Of a stretch of DNA of 64,000 bases, positions 16,216 to 25,040 are shown piece by piece (positions within the stretch are counted from its first letter, which is position 1; every line of letters starts with the position of its first letter). Made by a program: the position numbers and the translations under genes. Location of the stretch: the NCBI GenBank assembly GCA_934463115.1, contig CAKSIN010000005.1:1-64000 (forward strand), read 5' to 3'. The stretch is from an uncultured Clostridia bacterium. GTDB taxonomy: Bacteria; Bacillota; Clostridia; UMGS1810. The notes under the pieces are model-generated. The model did no database searches, was not told the origin of the DNA, and saw only the letters and a program-made list of their open reading frames with translations.

Positions 16216-16446
16216 ATGACAACATTTAAAATCATGCTCAGCTCAATTAATGATGTTAAAAATTTCGTAAATATCGTAAACAAATACGAGTTTGATATCG
16301 ACCTTATTTCGGAAAGATATGTTGTCGATGCCAAATCAATAATGGGTATTTTCAGCCTCGACCTTACGAAAACAATAACGGTTGAAGCGCATACCGACGA
16401 CGCAGGAAAGTTTGAGGAAGAGCTCAAACCGTACACAGTTGAATGA
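16216..16446 (+). CDS. HPr-like protein without the phosphoacceptor histidine
   Basis: A 76-residue HPr-fold protein. The region around the regulatory serine is well kept (VDAKSIMGIFSLDLTKTITVEAH; the Ser is in KSIMG), but the usual GLHARP segment with His15 is absent, replaced by SSINDVKNFVNIVNKYEFDI. It therefore cannot carry phosphate for sugar PTS transport and may act only as a Crh-like regulator, or serve another role. GGAGG eight bases before ATG 16216 decides the start. A strong terminator follows. DUF4364 and cca lie downstream. Confidence 0.8.
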   Translation: MTTFKIMLSSINDVKNFVNIVNKYEFDIDLISERYVVDAKSIMGIFSLDLTKTITVEAHTDDAGKFEEELKPYTVE

Positions 16447-16463
16447 TTTATTAAGCAATCAGT

Positions 16464-16494
16464 AACGCGGCCGGAAACAGCCGCGTTGTTTTTT
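16464..16494 (+). terminator. Terminator after the HPr-like gene
   Basis: AACGCGGC pairs with GCCGCGTT around an eight-base loop and is followed by TGTTTTTT. Only about 20 bases separate it from the next start and no promoter fits there, so downstream genes may depend on read-through. Confidence 0.85.
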
Positions 16495-16517
16495 AATACA
16501 CGACGGAGGTTGATTTT

Positions 16518-17066
16518 ATGAACTACACATACAAACCCACCGACTACGAAATCAAGCTGATTATCCTCTACGCCGTGAAATCGCTTCGGGTGGAAGCAAC
16601 ATACACCGTGCTCGACTATGTGATATCATCATCGGCAAACGTGAATTATTTTGAGCTTGAACGTTATATTGCCGACCTGCTTGAAAACGGCAATTTGTCC
16701 GAGATATCATCCGACAGCGAGAATATTTTTTCCATTACACCGTCCGGAGAAGAAACGCTTGAATTTTTTTCGCATAAAATTCCGGGGAGTATTTTGTCGC
16801 GCCTGAGCGAAAAAATCGAGTCGATAAATCACAAAGAAGCAATCGGAAACAAGGTTACCGCCGACTACTTCCCGATAAACGAAAACGAATTTTCGGTTAA
16901 ATTCACCATTGAAGAACGCGGCGTTGCCATGCTCAATCTGGAAATGTATGTCGGTTCGAAAGAACGGGCAAAAAAGGTGTGCGGCTACCTGAAAAACAAC
17001 ACCGGAGATTTTTATTCCGAAATAGCCGCAATAATAGACAAAGGACTTCAGACAAAAAATGATTAA
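16518..17066 (+). CDS. DUF4364 family protein
   Basis: A 182-residue protein matching the clostridial DUF4364 family: a winged-helix-like N-terminus (about 5-85, with YEIKLIILYAVKSL and ISSSANVNYFELERYIADLLENG) and an alpha/beta C-terminal half ending in RAKKVCGYL. The function is unknown; the N-terminal fold suggests DNA binding. It overlaps cca by eight bases and GGAGG lies before the ATG. The call rests on remembered family features, not a search. Confidence 0.75.
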   Translation: MNYTYKPTDYEIKLIILYAVKSLRVEATYTVLDYVISSSANVNYFELERYIADLLENGNLSEISSDSENIFSITPSGEETLEFFSHKIPGSILSRLSEKIESINHKEAIGNKVTADYFPINENEFSVKFTIEERGVAMLNLEMYVGSKERAKKVCGYLKNNTGDFYSEIAAIIDKGLQTKND

Positions 17067-18312
17067 ACTGCCGACCGAAGTGCAGACGGCAATCAGTTGC
17101 CTTGAACAAAACGGATTTGAGGCATATGCCGTGGGCGGATGCGTGCGCGATATGCTGCGCGGCGAAATCCCCCACGACTACGATGTTACAACAAATGCCC
17201 TGCCGGATGAAATCAAAAACGTTTTTAAGGATTACAAAACAATAGACACCGGAATTGCCCACGGCACGGTAACGGCGGTGATAAACCACTTTCATATTGA
17301 AATCACGACATATCGCGTAGACGGAACATACACGGACAACCGTCACCCTGATTGCGTGCGGTTTACATCAAGCCTTGCGGACGACCTTGCGCGCCGCGAT
17401 TTTACCGTTAATGCCATGGCATACAACCCGACTTCGGGAATTGCCGATATGTACGGCTCGGCTAAAGATTTGAGCGATAAAATCATTCGCTGCGTAGGCG
17501 ATGCCGGTCAGCGTTTTGACGAGGACGCGCTCAGAATCCTGCGCGCGCTGAGGTTTGCGGCTGTTTTGGGATTTGAAATCGAGTCCTCCACCGCAAATGC
17601 AATACACAGCAAAAGAATGCTTCTGAAAAATATTGCTGCAGAGAGAATCCTGTCCGAAATAAAAAAGCTTATGCGCGGACAGAATATATACAATATTCTC
17701 ACCGGCTTTCGCGATGTATTCGGGATAATTTTTCCTGATACGGCAGCGCTTGACTCCGAAAGCTACACTATATCCACAAAAGCGGCAGACGCTGTTGACG
17801 AGGATGTAAACGCGCGGCTCGGCGCATTTCTGTATTTCTGCGGAGATAACTCTGCCGCAAATATGCTTCGCCGCTTAAAATCGGACAATGCCACACTGCG
17901 CGCGGTGCGCGATGCGATTGCGTGCTGCAAAGCCGTGCGCGGCGGTGAATTAACGCGTGTGCGCTCTCTTGTCCGCCGTTTCGGGTACGATACGGCAAAT
18001 ACATCCGCAGCTATGCTGAAATCACTTTTTGAATCGGGATGCAAAGACATTACGGCAGATGATGTCAACGGTATGAACACTTCACTAAAAAAAATCCGTT
18101 CATGCAATCTGTGCTGCAGCATAGGCGAGCTTGATGTGAACGGAAACGATATTATATCAAACAACATTGCGTGCGGAACGGATATCGGCAAAATGCTGAA
18201 CATTCTGCTCGAAGCCGTGACAGACGAAAAAATTCCAAACACCAAAGACGAGCTGCTGAAATACGCACGCCTGTCAATTGAAAGTAAAGGAGGAAATCCG
18301 TGTGAAAAATAA
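17059..18312 (+). CDS. cca: CCA tRNA nucleotidyltransferase
   Basis: Adds or repairs the 3' CCA of tRNAs. The class II nucleotidyltransferase head is clear in the 417-residue protein: AVGGCVRDMLRGEIPHDYDVTTNA (metal-binding Asp pair D41/D43 region), RRDFTVNAMAYNP near 115 and RFDEDALRILRALRFAA near 152-168, which binds the nucleotide. The C-terminal half is helical and includes the tRNA-binding domain. A poly(A) polymerase cannot be excluded from sequence alone, but Gram-positive bacteria use this family as CCA enzyme. The stop lies 11 bases inside the next gene. Confidence 0.9.
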   Translation: MIKLPTEVQTAISCLEQNGFEAYAVGGCVRDMLRGEIPHDYDVTTNALPDEIKNVFKDYKTIDTGIAHGTVTAVINHFHIEITTYRVDGTYTDNRHPDCVRFTSSLADDLARRDFTVNAMAYNPTSGIADMYGSAKDLSDKIIRCVGDAGQRFDEDALRILRALRFAAVLGFEIESSTANAIHSKRMLLKNIAAERILSEIKKLMRGQNIYNILTGFRDVFGIIFPDTAALDSESYTISTKAADAVDEDVNARLGAFLYFCGDNSAANMLRRLKSDNATLRAVRDAIACCKAVRGGELTRVRSLVRRFGYDTANTSAAMLKSLFESGCKDITADDVNGMNTSLKKIRSCNLCCSIGELDVNGNDIISNNIACGTDIGKMLNILLEAVTDEKIPNTKDELLKYARLSIESKGGNPCEK

Positions 18313-19432
18313 CGAAATAAAAAAACACATCGGACTGTTCATACTCGGTGTGCTGCTTATTGCGGTATACAAAACATTTGACAGTCTCGGACAAATACTG
18401 GAATACATCGGAAACTTTCTGAATCTGTTTACACCGATTGTGTGTGCTTTTGTAATAGCATTTGTACTGTATCCGCTGTGTGTTAAAATTGAAGCCGGTA
18501 TCGGTCGTACAAAAATATCATTCTTTTCAAAACACAGACGCGGATTCGCAGTGCTTGCGATTTATGCACTGTTTTTTGCGGTAATCGGTGCGTTCGGAGC
18601 ATTCATAATCCCGGCAATAATACAGAGTGTGTCGGATTTTTTCAAACAGCTGCCATCAATTGCGGTAAATGTTCAGAAATTTCTGTCGAAGCTCACAATA
18701 GCCGATTACACATTCGATTCGCTGATAAACAAAATATCCATTACAAGCCTGCTTGCAAAATACCGTCTTGACGATATCCAGCTCTATCTCAACAGGGTTA
18801 TGCGTGCGTCGCAGTTTATCATAAGCATGTTTTTCAGCATAATCATCTCTGTGTATATTCTGCTCGACCGCGCCGGACTTATGCGCACGGTGCGCAGAGT
18901 CGGCGATCTGATATTTCCCGACACAAGCAAAAACGTGATTATGAAGTACATCAACCGCACTTTCAGCATCATGTACAAATACATCTACTGCCAGCTTGCC
19001 GACGCATGTATTGTATTTGTGCTGGCATTTGCACTTCTTGTCGTTATGCGGATAAAATATGCCCCGGTATTGGCACTTCTGCTCGGCATATTCAATCTGA
19101 TACCGTATTTCGGAGCAATCACGGCAACGGTTATTGCCGCACTGCTCACGGCATTTACATCATCAATTTCAATGGGTATCTGGGTGGCGGTTTCACTCAC
19201 CGTTTTGCAGCAGATTGACGCAAATATCATTCAGCCGAAGCTTGTCCGCAATGCGCTGGAGGTTAAACCTTTCTGGGTTCTTTGCGGCATATCCGTAGGC
19301 GGCGGACTGTTCGGAATGCTCGGAATTATTCTTGCCGTTCCGGTAATGGCTCTCGTCAAAACGCTTTTTGACGACTACTACGAATACGCGGAAAGCAAGA
19401 ATGCGGAAAACGCAGAAAATGCGGAAAATTGA
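18302..19432 (+). CDS. AI-2E family transporter-like membrane protein
   Basis: A 376-residue polytopic membrane protein of the AI-2E/YtvI/PerM family: two N-terminal hydrophobic segments, one at about 60-85, a soluble middle part, then a C-terminal set with the conserved LALLLGIFNLIPYFGAITATV and QPKLVRNALEVKPFWVLCGISVGGGLFGMLGIILAVPVMA. Transport substrates are mostly unproven. The start is GTG 18302 with AAAGGAGG eight bases upstream, overlapping cca by 11 bases. The tail is a short Asn-Ala-Glu repeat. The A/T-rich inverted repeat TTCACATAT/ATATGTGAA just after the stop is at best a weak terminator. Confidence 0.83.
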   Translation: MKNNEIKKHIGLFILGVLLIAVYKTFDSLGQILEYIGNFLNLFTPIVCAFVIAFVLYPLCVKIEAGIGRTKISFFSKHRRGFAVLAIYALFFAVIGAFGAFIIPAIIQSVSDFFKQLPSIAVNVQKFLSKLTIADYTFDSLINKISITSLLAKYRLDDIQLYLNRVMRASQFIISMFFSIIISVYILLDRAGLMRTVRRVGDLIFPDTSKNVIMKYINRTFSIMYKYIYCQLADACIVFVLAFALLVVMRIKYAPVLALLLGIFNLIPYFGAITATVIAALLTAFTSSISMGIWVAVSLTVLQQIDANIIQPKLVRNALEVKPFWVLCGISVGGGLFGMLGIILAVPVMALVKTLFDDYYEYAESKNAENAENAEN

Positions 19433-19488
19433 CGCAAATTCACATATCGGCAAATCCTTTCAAAAAATATATATGTGAAAAATAACCA

Positions 19489-19517
19489 TTGACATTTTAT
19501 GAAATATGCTGTAGAAT
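19489..19517 (+). promoter_or_regulatory. Promoter of the aromatic amino acid operon
   Basis: TTGACA (19489-19494), 17-base spacer, TAGAAT (19512-19517). It stands 30 bases before the leader-peptide start and about 170 before the attenuator terminator. No T-box conserved motif is seen in the leader. Confidence 0.82.
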
Positions 19518-19547
19518 GAATTTAAGTTCAAATTGGAGGAAATACAA

Positions 19548-19646
19548 ATGACTCAGTGCATGCGTACTTTTTCATATTACTTTATTAGCGTAGTCTTTAC
19601 ATTCGGCTATGCCTATTTTGGTATGAAAAAGTTACATGTAAGCTGA
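19548..19646 (+). CDS. Phe/Tyr-rich leader peptide of the aromatic operon
   Basis: A 32-codon reading frame with a strong ribosome site (GGAGG, eight bases before ATG). Phe occurs at codons 8, 12, 17, 19 and 24 and Tyr at 10, 11, 21 and 23, that is nine aromatic residues in 17 codons, next to genes for Phe and Tyr synthesis. The stop codon lies 41 bases before a strong terminator. The last six codons encode the RNA arm (19628-19643) that can pair with the terminator's 5' side. The design is that of an attenuation leader like E. coli pheL, although unrelated in sequence. Its hydrophobic middle could also make it a small membrane peptide, which I think less likely. Confidence 0.82.
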   Translation: MTQCMRTFSYYFISVVFTFGYAYFGMKKLHVS

Positions 19647-19703
19647 TAAAGTCAAGTGTATTAAATAAATATACTGTAATATTTCGGCCTTGCTTGTAAC
19701 TTT
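19628..19703 (+). promoter_or_regulatory. Antiterminator pairing in the aromatic operon leader
   Basis: AAAGTTACA (19628-19636) is perfectly complementary to TGTAACTTT (19695-19703), extended after a small bulge by AGC (19641-19643) with GCT (19692-19694). This pairing takes up six of the ten bases of the terminator's 5' arm. A ribosome at the leader stop codon would cover the upstream arm and favour termination; one stalled earlier at Phe/Tyr codons would leave it free. Confidence 0.7.
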
Positions 19704-19720
19704 CACAAGCAAGGTTTTTT
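19688..19720 (+). terminator. Attenuator terminator of the aromatic operon
   Basis: CCTTGCTTGT (19688-19697) and ACAAGCAAGG (19705-19714) form a perfect ten-pair stem with a seven-base loop, followed by six T. It sits 44 bases before the pheA start, inside the operon leader. Confidence 0.92.
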
Positions 19721-19763
19721 GTTGCAATTATTTACCGTCAAAACGGACAAAGGAGAGCAGATT

Positions 19764-20849
19764 ATGAGCAGTATTGAAAACGCGAGAAAAACAATTAATT
19801 CGGTGGACAAACAAATGGCTGAACTGTTTGTCAAAAGAATGGAAGCGGCGGAGCAGGTGTTTGAATACAAAAAAGAACACGGACTGCCGATATTGGACGA
19901 AAAGCGCGAAAAAGAGCTGATTAAAGCCAATTGTTCATATATAGAGAACAGCGTATACCGACAGTATTACATTGACTTTTTGCAATACACCATGGATATT
20001 TCAAAAAAATATCAGTACCGCCTGCAAAGCGGACTGAAAATAGCATATTCCGGAGTCCCGGGGGCGTTCGCTCACATCGCTGCCTCAAGAATATTCCCCG
20101 ACGCCGTGCTTGTGGCGCACAGTGATTTTGAGTCGGCATATTCGTCAGTGGAAAGCGGAGAGTGTGACGCGGCGGTTCTCCCGATAGAAAACAGCTATGC
20201 CGGCGAAGTCGGAAACGTTGTCGATATGCTGTTTGGCGGAAATCTGTACATTAACGGAATATACAGCCTGGAGGTTATGCAGAACCTGCTCGGTGTGAAA
20301 GGCGCAACAAAAGACGATGTAAAAACCGTGATAAGCCACGAACAGGCATTAAACCAATGTGCGGAATATATCCGCGAAAAATCATTCGAAAAGCACGAGG
20401 CGAGCAACACTGCATATGCCGCACTGAAAGTTGCCCAAAACGGCGACAAGACATGCGCCGCAATAGCCAGCGCCGAAACAGCCGAACTGTATAATCTCGA
20501 AATCCTTGACCGCAATATAAACAAAAGCAATGTGAACACAACGCGTTTTGCCGTTGTATCACGCGTAATGGAAAAAAATGCCTCATATACAAACTCGGTT
20601 ATAATGTTCACCGTGTCCAATGTTGCCGGAGCGCTTGCAAAAGCCATAAACATTATCGGCAAACACGGATTCAATATGACGGTGCTCCGAAGCCGACCGC
20701 TCAAAGACCACCCGTGGCGATATTATTTTTACATAGAAACCGACCGCAGTGCCATCACTGACGACGGCAAAAAAATGATTGACGAACTGAAAGAATGCTG
20801 TGACAGGCTGAAAATTGCCGGAACATTTGCAGAGGGGGCAAAGTTATGA
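19764..20849 (+). CDS. pheA: Bifunctional chorismate mutase/prephenate dehydratase (P-protein)
   Basis: Makes phenylpyruvate from chorismate through prephenate. The 361 residues contain an AroQ chorismate mutase helix domain (1-85), a prephenate dehydratase domain (about 93-270, GVPGAFAHIAA and NTTRFAVVSR) and a C-terminal ACT domain (about 280-355, with NMTVLRSRP and WRYYFYIETD) that normally gives Phe feedback. The start ATG 19764 has AAAGGAGA seven bases upstream. It is the first structural gene of the aromatic operon, after the attenuator, and its stop overlaps aroB by four bases. Confidence 0.93.
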   Translation: MSSIENARKTINSVDKQMAELFVKRMEAAEQVFEYKKEHGLPILDEKREKELIKANCSYIENSVYRQYYIDFLQYTMDISKKYQYRLQSGLKIAYSGVPGAFAHIAASRIFPDAVLVAHSDFESAYSSVESGECDAAVLPIENSYAGEVGNVVDMLFGGNLYINGIYSLEVMQNLLGVKGATKDDVKTVISHEQALNQCAEYIREKSFEKHEASNTAYAALKVAQNGDKTCAAIASAETAELYNLEILDRNINKSNVNTTRFAVVSRVMEKNASYTNSVIMFTVSNVAGALAKAINIIGKHGFNMTVLRSRPLKDHPWRYYFYIETDRSAITDDGKKMIDELKECCDRLKIAGTFAEGAKL

Positions 20850-21859
20850 CAGTGATAAATGTTGGACTCAAGGATAACCCATACGATATAGTAATCCGCC
20901 GCGGATGCCTGAATGATGCGGAGCATGAGCTTAACCTTGACAGAAAGGTGCTTGTGGTAACAGACAGCGGTGTGCCGCCGCAGTACAGCCGAACGGTTGC
21001 GGCGCAGTGCAAAAACGCGGTAACGGTTACGGTTGAAAGCGGAGAGGCAAGCAAATCAATATCGTGTTTTGAAATGCTGATGAAAACAATGCTCAAAAAT
21101 AACTTTTCCAGGCATGACGCGGCGGTTGCCGTCGGCGGCGGAGTTGTAGGAGACCTCACGGGTTTTGCCGCATCGTGCTACATGCGCGGAATTGATTTTT
21201 ACAACATTCCCACAACGCTCCTGTCGCAGGTTGATTCGTCTGTCGGCGGAAAGACGGCGGTAAACTTAGACGGTGTAAAAAACATTGTGGGAACATTCTA
21301 CCAGCCGAAAAAAGTACTGATAGATCCCGATGTGCTGAAAACTTTGCCACCGAGACAAATATCAAACGGACTTGCCGAGGCAATTAAAATGGCGGTAACA
21401 AGCGATGCCGAACTGTTTGAGCTGTTTGAAAACGAAAACCCGACCGAAAATATAGAAAAAGTTATTGCACGTGCGCTGACGATAAAGCGCGATGTGGTGG
21501 CAGCGGATGAAAAAGAACAGGGACTGCGTAAAATTCTGAATTTCGGTCATACCATAGGTCATGGAATAGAAAGCGCGGCGAATCTTTCGGAGTATCTTCA
21601 CGGCGAATGTGTGGCGCTCGGAATGCTCCCCATGTGTTCGGACGGGCTGAGGCCGCGGATTATAAAAGCGCTTAATAATGCCGGACTGCCGACTCATGCA
21701 AATATAGACGCCGATAAAATAATGTCTGCCGCAGTTCACGACAAAAAGGCAGACAACGGCAGTATTGATATTATTTACTGTGAAGAACCCGGAACATTTG
21801 AGATACGAAAAATCCGGTGCAGCGAGCTTGAAAAATATGTAAAGGCGGTGTACAAATGA
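20846..21859 (+). CDS. aroB: 3-dehydroquinate synthase
   Basis: The second shikimate-pathway step, converting DAHP to 3-dehydroquinate with NAD and a divalent metal. The 337-residue protein has the NAD motif AVGGGVVGDLTGFAAS, PTTLLSQVDSSVGGKTAVN, and the metal ligands within LAEAIKMA, FGHTIGHGIE and LHGECVALGM. Its ATG overlaps the pheA stop (ATGA) and its end overlaps aroC in the same way, so translation is coupled. Slightly shorter than typical AroB (350-360). Confidence 0.93.
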   Translation: MTVINVGLKDNPYDIVIRRGCLNDAEHELNLDRKVLVVTDSGVPPQYSRTVAAQCKNAVTVTVESGEASKSISCFEMLMKTMLKNNFSRHDAAVAVGGGVVGDLTGFAASCYMRGIDFYNIPTTLLSQVDSSVGGKTAVNLDGVKNIVGTFYQPKKVLIDPDVLKTLPPRQISNGLAEAIKMAVTSDAELFELFENENPTENIEKVIARALTIKRDVVAADEKEQGLRKILNFGHTIGHGIESAANLSEYLHGECVALGMLPMCSDGLRPRIIKALNNAGLPTHANIDADKIMSAAVHDKKADNGSIDIIYCEEPGTFEIRKIRCSELEKYVKAVYK

Positions 21860-22980
21860 AAAACACATTCGGAAACTCCGTAACGCTCACAATTTTCGGC
21901 GAGAGTCACGGCGAATACATCGGAGCGGTTCTCGACGGAATTGCCCCCGGGCTGACGGTAGACAAAGACTTTATTGCGCATTGTCTGTCACTCAGGCGGC
22001 CGGAGGGAAGCATATCCACACCGCGGCGCGAGCAGGATAACTTTTGCATAGCGAGCGGCACGGTGAACGGAAAAACCACAGGAACACCGCTCACAATTCT
22101 TATACCGAACAACGACACAAAGAGCGCGGATTACGGCGACATGGCGCACCTGGCGCGCCCCGGCCATGCCGACCTCACAGCCGAAATGAAATATCACGGA
22201 TTCCAGGATATACGCGGCGGAGGTCATTTCAGCGGCAGAATAACGGCTGCGATTGTTGCCGCAGGTTCAATACTGATATTGGCTCTTAAAGAGCGCAAAA
22301 TATATATCGGCACTCATGTAAAAAAATGCGCGGGTATATCCGACAGAGATTTTACAGATTATTTCAAAGATACGGAAACTCTTTTAAATAAGAAATTCGC
22401 CGTTCTGGATGAACAGGCCGAAGAAAAAATGAAACAGGCTATTCTCGATGCACGCTCCGACGGCGACAGCGTGGGCGGTATTCTGGAAACAGTGATATGC
22501 GGGCTGCCGTCGGGACTGGGTGAACCGTGGTTTGACAGTGTGGAAAGTGTGCTGTCTCATGCCATGTTTTCCATACCGGCTGTGAAAGGTGTTGAGTTCG
22601 GTGACGGTTTTGCTCTCGCCGATATGCGTGCAAGCGAATCGAATGACGCAATACGTGCCGAAAATGGCAGAGTCTACACCGAAACAAATCACATGGGCGG
22701 TATAAACGGAGGAATAACAAATTCAATGCCGATTATCATGCGATGCGCCGTCAAACCGACTCCGACGATATTTAAAACCCAAAAAACAGTAGACTACAAA
22801 ACAATGAAAAATGCCGACATATGCGCCAAGGGACGGCATGATCCGGCAATTGTACACCGTGCAAGAATCGTTGCGGATTCTCTCGCCGCGCTGTGCGTAT
22901 CCGATATGCTGGCAATGCGTTTCGGAACAGACTATATTGCATCACCCACGGAGGACATATATGAAAGCGATAATCAGTAA
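21856..22980 (+). CDS. aroC: Chorismate synthase
   Basis: The last shikimate-pathway step, turning EPSP into chorismate with reduced FMN. In 374 residues the signature motifs are TIFGESHGEYIGAVLDGIAPG near 14-33, RPGHADLTAEMKYHGFQDIRGGGHFSGR near 100-128 and KGRHDPAIVHRARIVADSLAA near 325. It starts four bases inside aroB, and its last 20 bases overlap aroA. The protein has the normal family length. Confidence 0.95.
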   Translation: MKNTFGNSVTLTIFGESHGEYIGAVLDGIAPGLTVDKDFIAHCLSLRRPEGSISTPRREQDNFCIASGTVNGKTTGTPLTILIPNNDTKSADYGDMAHLARPGHADLTAEMKYHGFQDIRGGGHFSGRITAAIVAAGSILILALKERKIYIGTHVKKCAGISDRDFTDYFKDTETLLNKKFAVLDEQAEEKMKQAILDARSDGDSVGGILETVICGLPSGLGEPWFDSVESVLSHAMFSIPAVKGVEFGDGFALADMRASESNDAIRAENGRVYTETNHMGGINGGITNSMPIIMRCAVKPTPTIFKTQKTVDYKTMKNADICAKGRHDPAIVHRARIVADSLAALCVSDMLAMRFGTDYIASPTEDIYESDNQ

Positions 22981-24163
22981 ATCAACCGCAGGCGGTACAA
23001 TCTGTGCTCCGCCGTCAAAAAGCATGGCACACCGATACCTTATCTGTGCCGCGTTTGCAAGCGGAACAAGCACAATACACAACATCGAAATGTCGGAGGA
23101 TATATGCGCAACAATTGACTGCATAAAGGCACTCGGAGCAAATGTCGAAACCGACGGAACCGATGTGCGCGTAACCGGCACGGGTATAAATTCATTTCCG
23201 GACAACGCAGTTCTCAATTGCCGCGAAAGCGGAAGCACACTGCGATTCCTTATCCCCATTGCAATGCTTTCGGAAAAAACGATACACTTTACCGGAGCGC
23301 AAAGGCTGTTTGAACGTCCCCTCGGTGTGTATGAGGACATGGCGGAAAAACACGGATTTGTGTTTGAAAAAAGCGGAAACATCCTTACCGTAAACGCTTC
23401 TCTCCCCTGCGGACAATATACCGTCGACGGAAGTGTGAGCAGTCAGTTTATAAGCGGGATTCTTTTTGCGCTTGCAATACTCGGCGGCGAGAGTCGGATT
23501 GATGTGACGCAGCCTTTTGAAAGCCGCCCGTATGTCGGACTCACGGTGAACGCGCTAAGCGATTTCGGAGCGGATGTGACATTTGACAAAGACACAATCA
23601 CCGTGCGCAGCTCAAAGTTATCCGAAAAAAATGTGACGGTAGAGGGCGACTGCTCAAATGCGGCATATCTGCACGCATTCAACTATATCGGTGGAAATGT
23701 GACGGTACTCGGAATAAACGATTCCACCGCCCAGGGCGATATAGTCTACCGGGAATTATTTAAAAAGCTGCGCAGAGAATCGCCGACAATCGACATATCG
23801 GACTGCCCGGATTTGGCACCGATACTGTTTGCGCTGGCGGCAATGGAAAACGGAGCCGTCATAGACGGAATACGGCGCCTGCGGATAAAAGAGAGCGACC
23901 GTGCCGCGGCAATGAAAACCGAACTTGAAAAACTCGGAGCAAGCGTGGCGCTGTTTGAAAACCGCGCGGTGATAGACAAAAGACCGCTGAGGCAGTCGGC
24001 AGAGCCGCTAAGCGGACACAACGACCACAGGATAGTAATGGCACTCACCGCCGTGCTCAGCCGAATCGGCGGCGAAATTGACGGAGCGGAGGCTGTTGCA
24101 AAAAGTTTTCCGTCATACTTTGACGAAATACAAAAAATCGGAATTAAGGCGGTGCTTGAATGA
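22961..24163 (+). CDS. aroA: EPSP synthase (3-phosphoshikimate 1-carboxyvinyltransferase)
   Basis: Joins shikimate 3-phosphate and phosphoenolpyruvate. The 400 residues include the substrate motif PPSKSMAHRYLI near 17-28, CRESGSTLRFLIPI near 87-100, the internal SSQFISGILFALAI and the late RIKESDRAAAM and GHNDHRIVMAL motifs. The ATG at 22961 is chosen because GGAGG is six bases upstream, although the frame is open 50 codons earlier inside aroC. Slightly short for the family, but all motifs are there. Confidence 0.93.
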   Translation: MKAIISKSTAGGTICAPPSKSMAHRYLICAAFASGTSTIHNIEMSEDICATIDCIKALGANVETDGTDVRVTGTGINSFPDNAVLNCRESGSTLRFLIPIAMLSEKTIHFTGAQRLFERPLGVYEDMAEKHGFVFEKSGNILTVNASLPCGQYTVDGSVSSQFISGILFALAILGGESRIDVTQPFESRPYVGLTVNALSDFGADVTFDKDTITVRSSKLSEKNVTVEGDCSNAAYLHAFNYIGGNVTVLGINDSTAQGDIVYRELFKKLRRESPTIDISDCPDLAPILFALAAMENGAVIDGIRRLRIKESDRAAAMKTELEKLGASVALFENRAVIDKRPLRQSAEPLSGHNDHRIVMALTAVLSRIGGEIDGAEAVAKSFPSYFDEIQKIGIKAVLE

Positions 24164-25014
24164 TAGTAGATATAAATAAAAGAATACTCATAGTGGGAAT
24201 GGGATTGCTCGGCGGAAGTTATGCACGGGCGCTGAAACGCTTCGGATTCCGCATAAGCTGCATAACAAAGGAACAGTCGTCGGTTGATTATGCGCTCCGC
24301 GAGGGAATAATTGACAGCGGCACCACCGAGATAGACACCGATATGATAGGCGAAGCGGATTTGCTGATATTTGCGCTGTATCCGCACACTTTTATTGAAT
24401 GGATTACCGAGAATCGCCGCTATATCAAAAAAGGCGCTTTGGTTACCGACGTTACCGGTGTTAAACGGTGCGTTGTATACAAGGTTCAGGAGCTTCTCGA
24501 CGGGATAGCGGAATTTATACCGGCTCACCCGATGGCAGGCAGAGAGGTGCTCGGTGTGGAAAACAGCACGGACAAGATGTTCATCGGTGCGAACTACATT
24601 GTAACACCAACCGAAAAAAACACCCCCGACGCTATTGAAACATGCAAAGAAATCGGGCGGTTGCTCGGATTTGCCAACGTTGCCGTGCTCACACCGGAGG
24701 AACACGACGAAATGATAGGGTTCCTATCGCAGCTGACGCACTGCATTGCCGTGTCGCTGATGACATGCAGCGACAACGAACATCTGGAGGAATTTACGGG
24801 TGACTCGTTCCGCGACCTGACGCGCATTGCAAAAATAAATGATGTAATGTGGAGCGAGCTGTTTTTGGCGAACAAAGACGCACTGCTCAATCAGATGAAT
24901 CTGTTTATAAACAAGTTTAATCAGTTAAAGGAAACACTGGAAACCGAAAATGTGGAAGAAATGAGAAAAATAATGCGCGAGTCCTCGCGAAGAAGAAAAT
25001 TCTTTGACAAATAA
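24160..25014 (+). CDS. tyrA: Prephenate dehydrogenase
   Basis: Oxidatively decarboxylates prephenate to 4-hydroxyphenylpyruvate for tyrosine. In 284 residues it has an N-terminal NAD(P) fold (ILIVGMGLLGGSYARAL near 9-25) and the catalytic-region motif HPMAGREVLG near 126-135, then a helical C-terminal dimer domain with the conserved FLSQLTHCIAVSL. It lacks an ACT domain, so product inhibition may be weaker than in longer TyrA proteins and transcriptional control by the leader may matter more. Its start overlaps aroA by four bases. Confidence 0.92.
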   Translation: MIVDINKRILIVGMGLLGGSYARALKRFGFRISCITKEQSSVDYALREGIIDSGTTEIDTDMIGEADLLIFALYPHTFIEWITENRRYIKKGALVTDVTGVKRCVVYKVQELLDGIAEFIPAHPMAGREVLGVENSTDKMFIGANYIVTPTEKNTPDAIETCKEIGRLLGFANVAVLTPEEHDEMIGFLSQLTHCIAVSLMTCSDNEHLEEFTGDSFRDLTRIAKINDVMWSELFLANKDALLNQMNLFINKFNQLKETLETENVEEMRKIMRESSRRRKFFDK

Positions 25015-25040
25015 ATAACCAACCAAGGAGGATATGAACA

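Noticed and set aside
19548..19646. Leader frame as a small functional membrane protein
   Set aside because: The hydrophobic middle would permit it, but the aromatic codon bias, the position before a terminator and the RNA complementarity favour an attenuation leader.
19433..19763. T-box riboswitch upstream of the aromatic operon
   Set aside because: The conserved T-box sequence and specifier stem are not visible, and the leader frame plus terminator explain the region better.
23746..24705. 319-codon minus-strand frame across the aroA/tyrA junction
   Set aside because: It is antisense to two conserved enzymes in a tightly coupled operon and shows no known motif.
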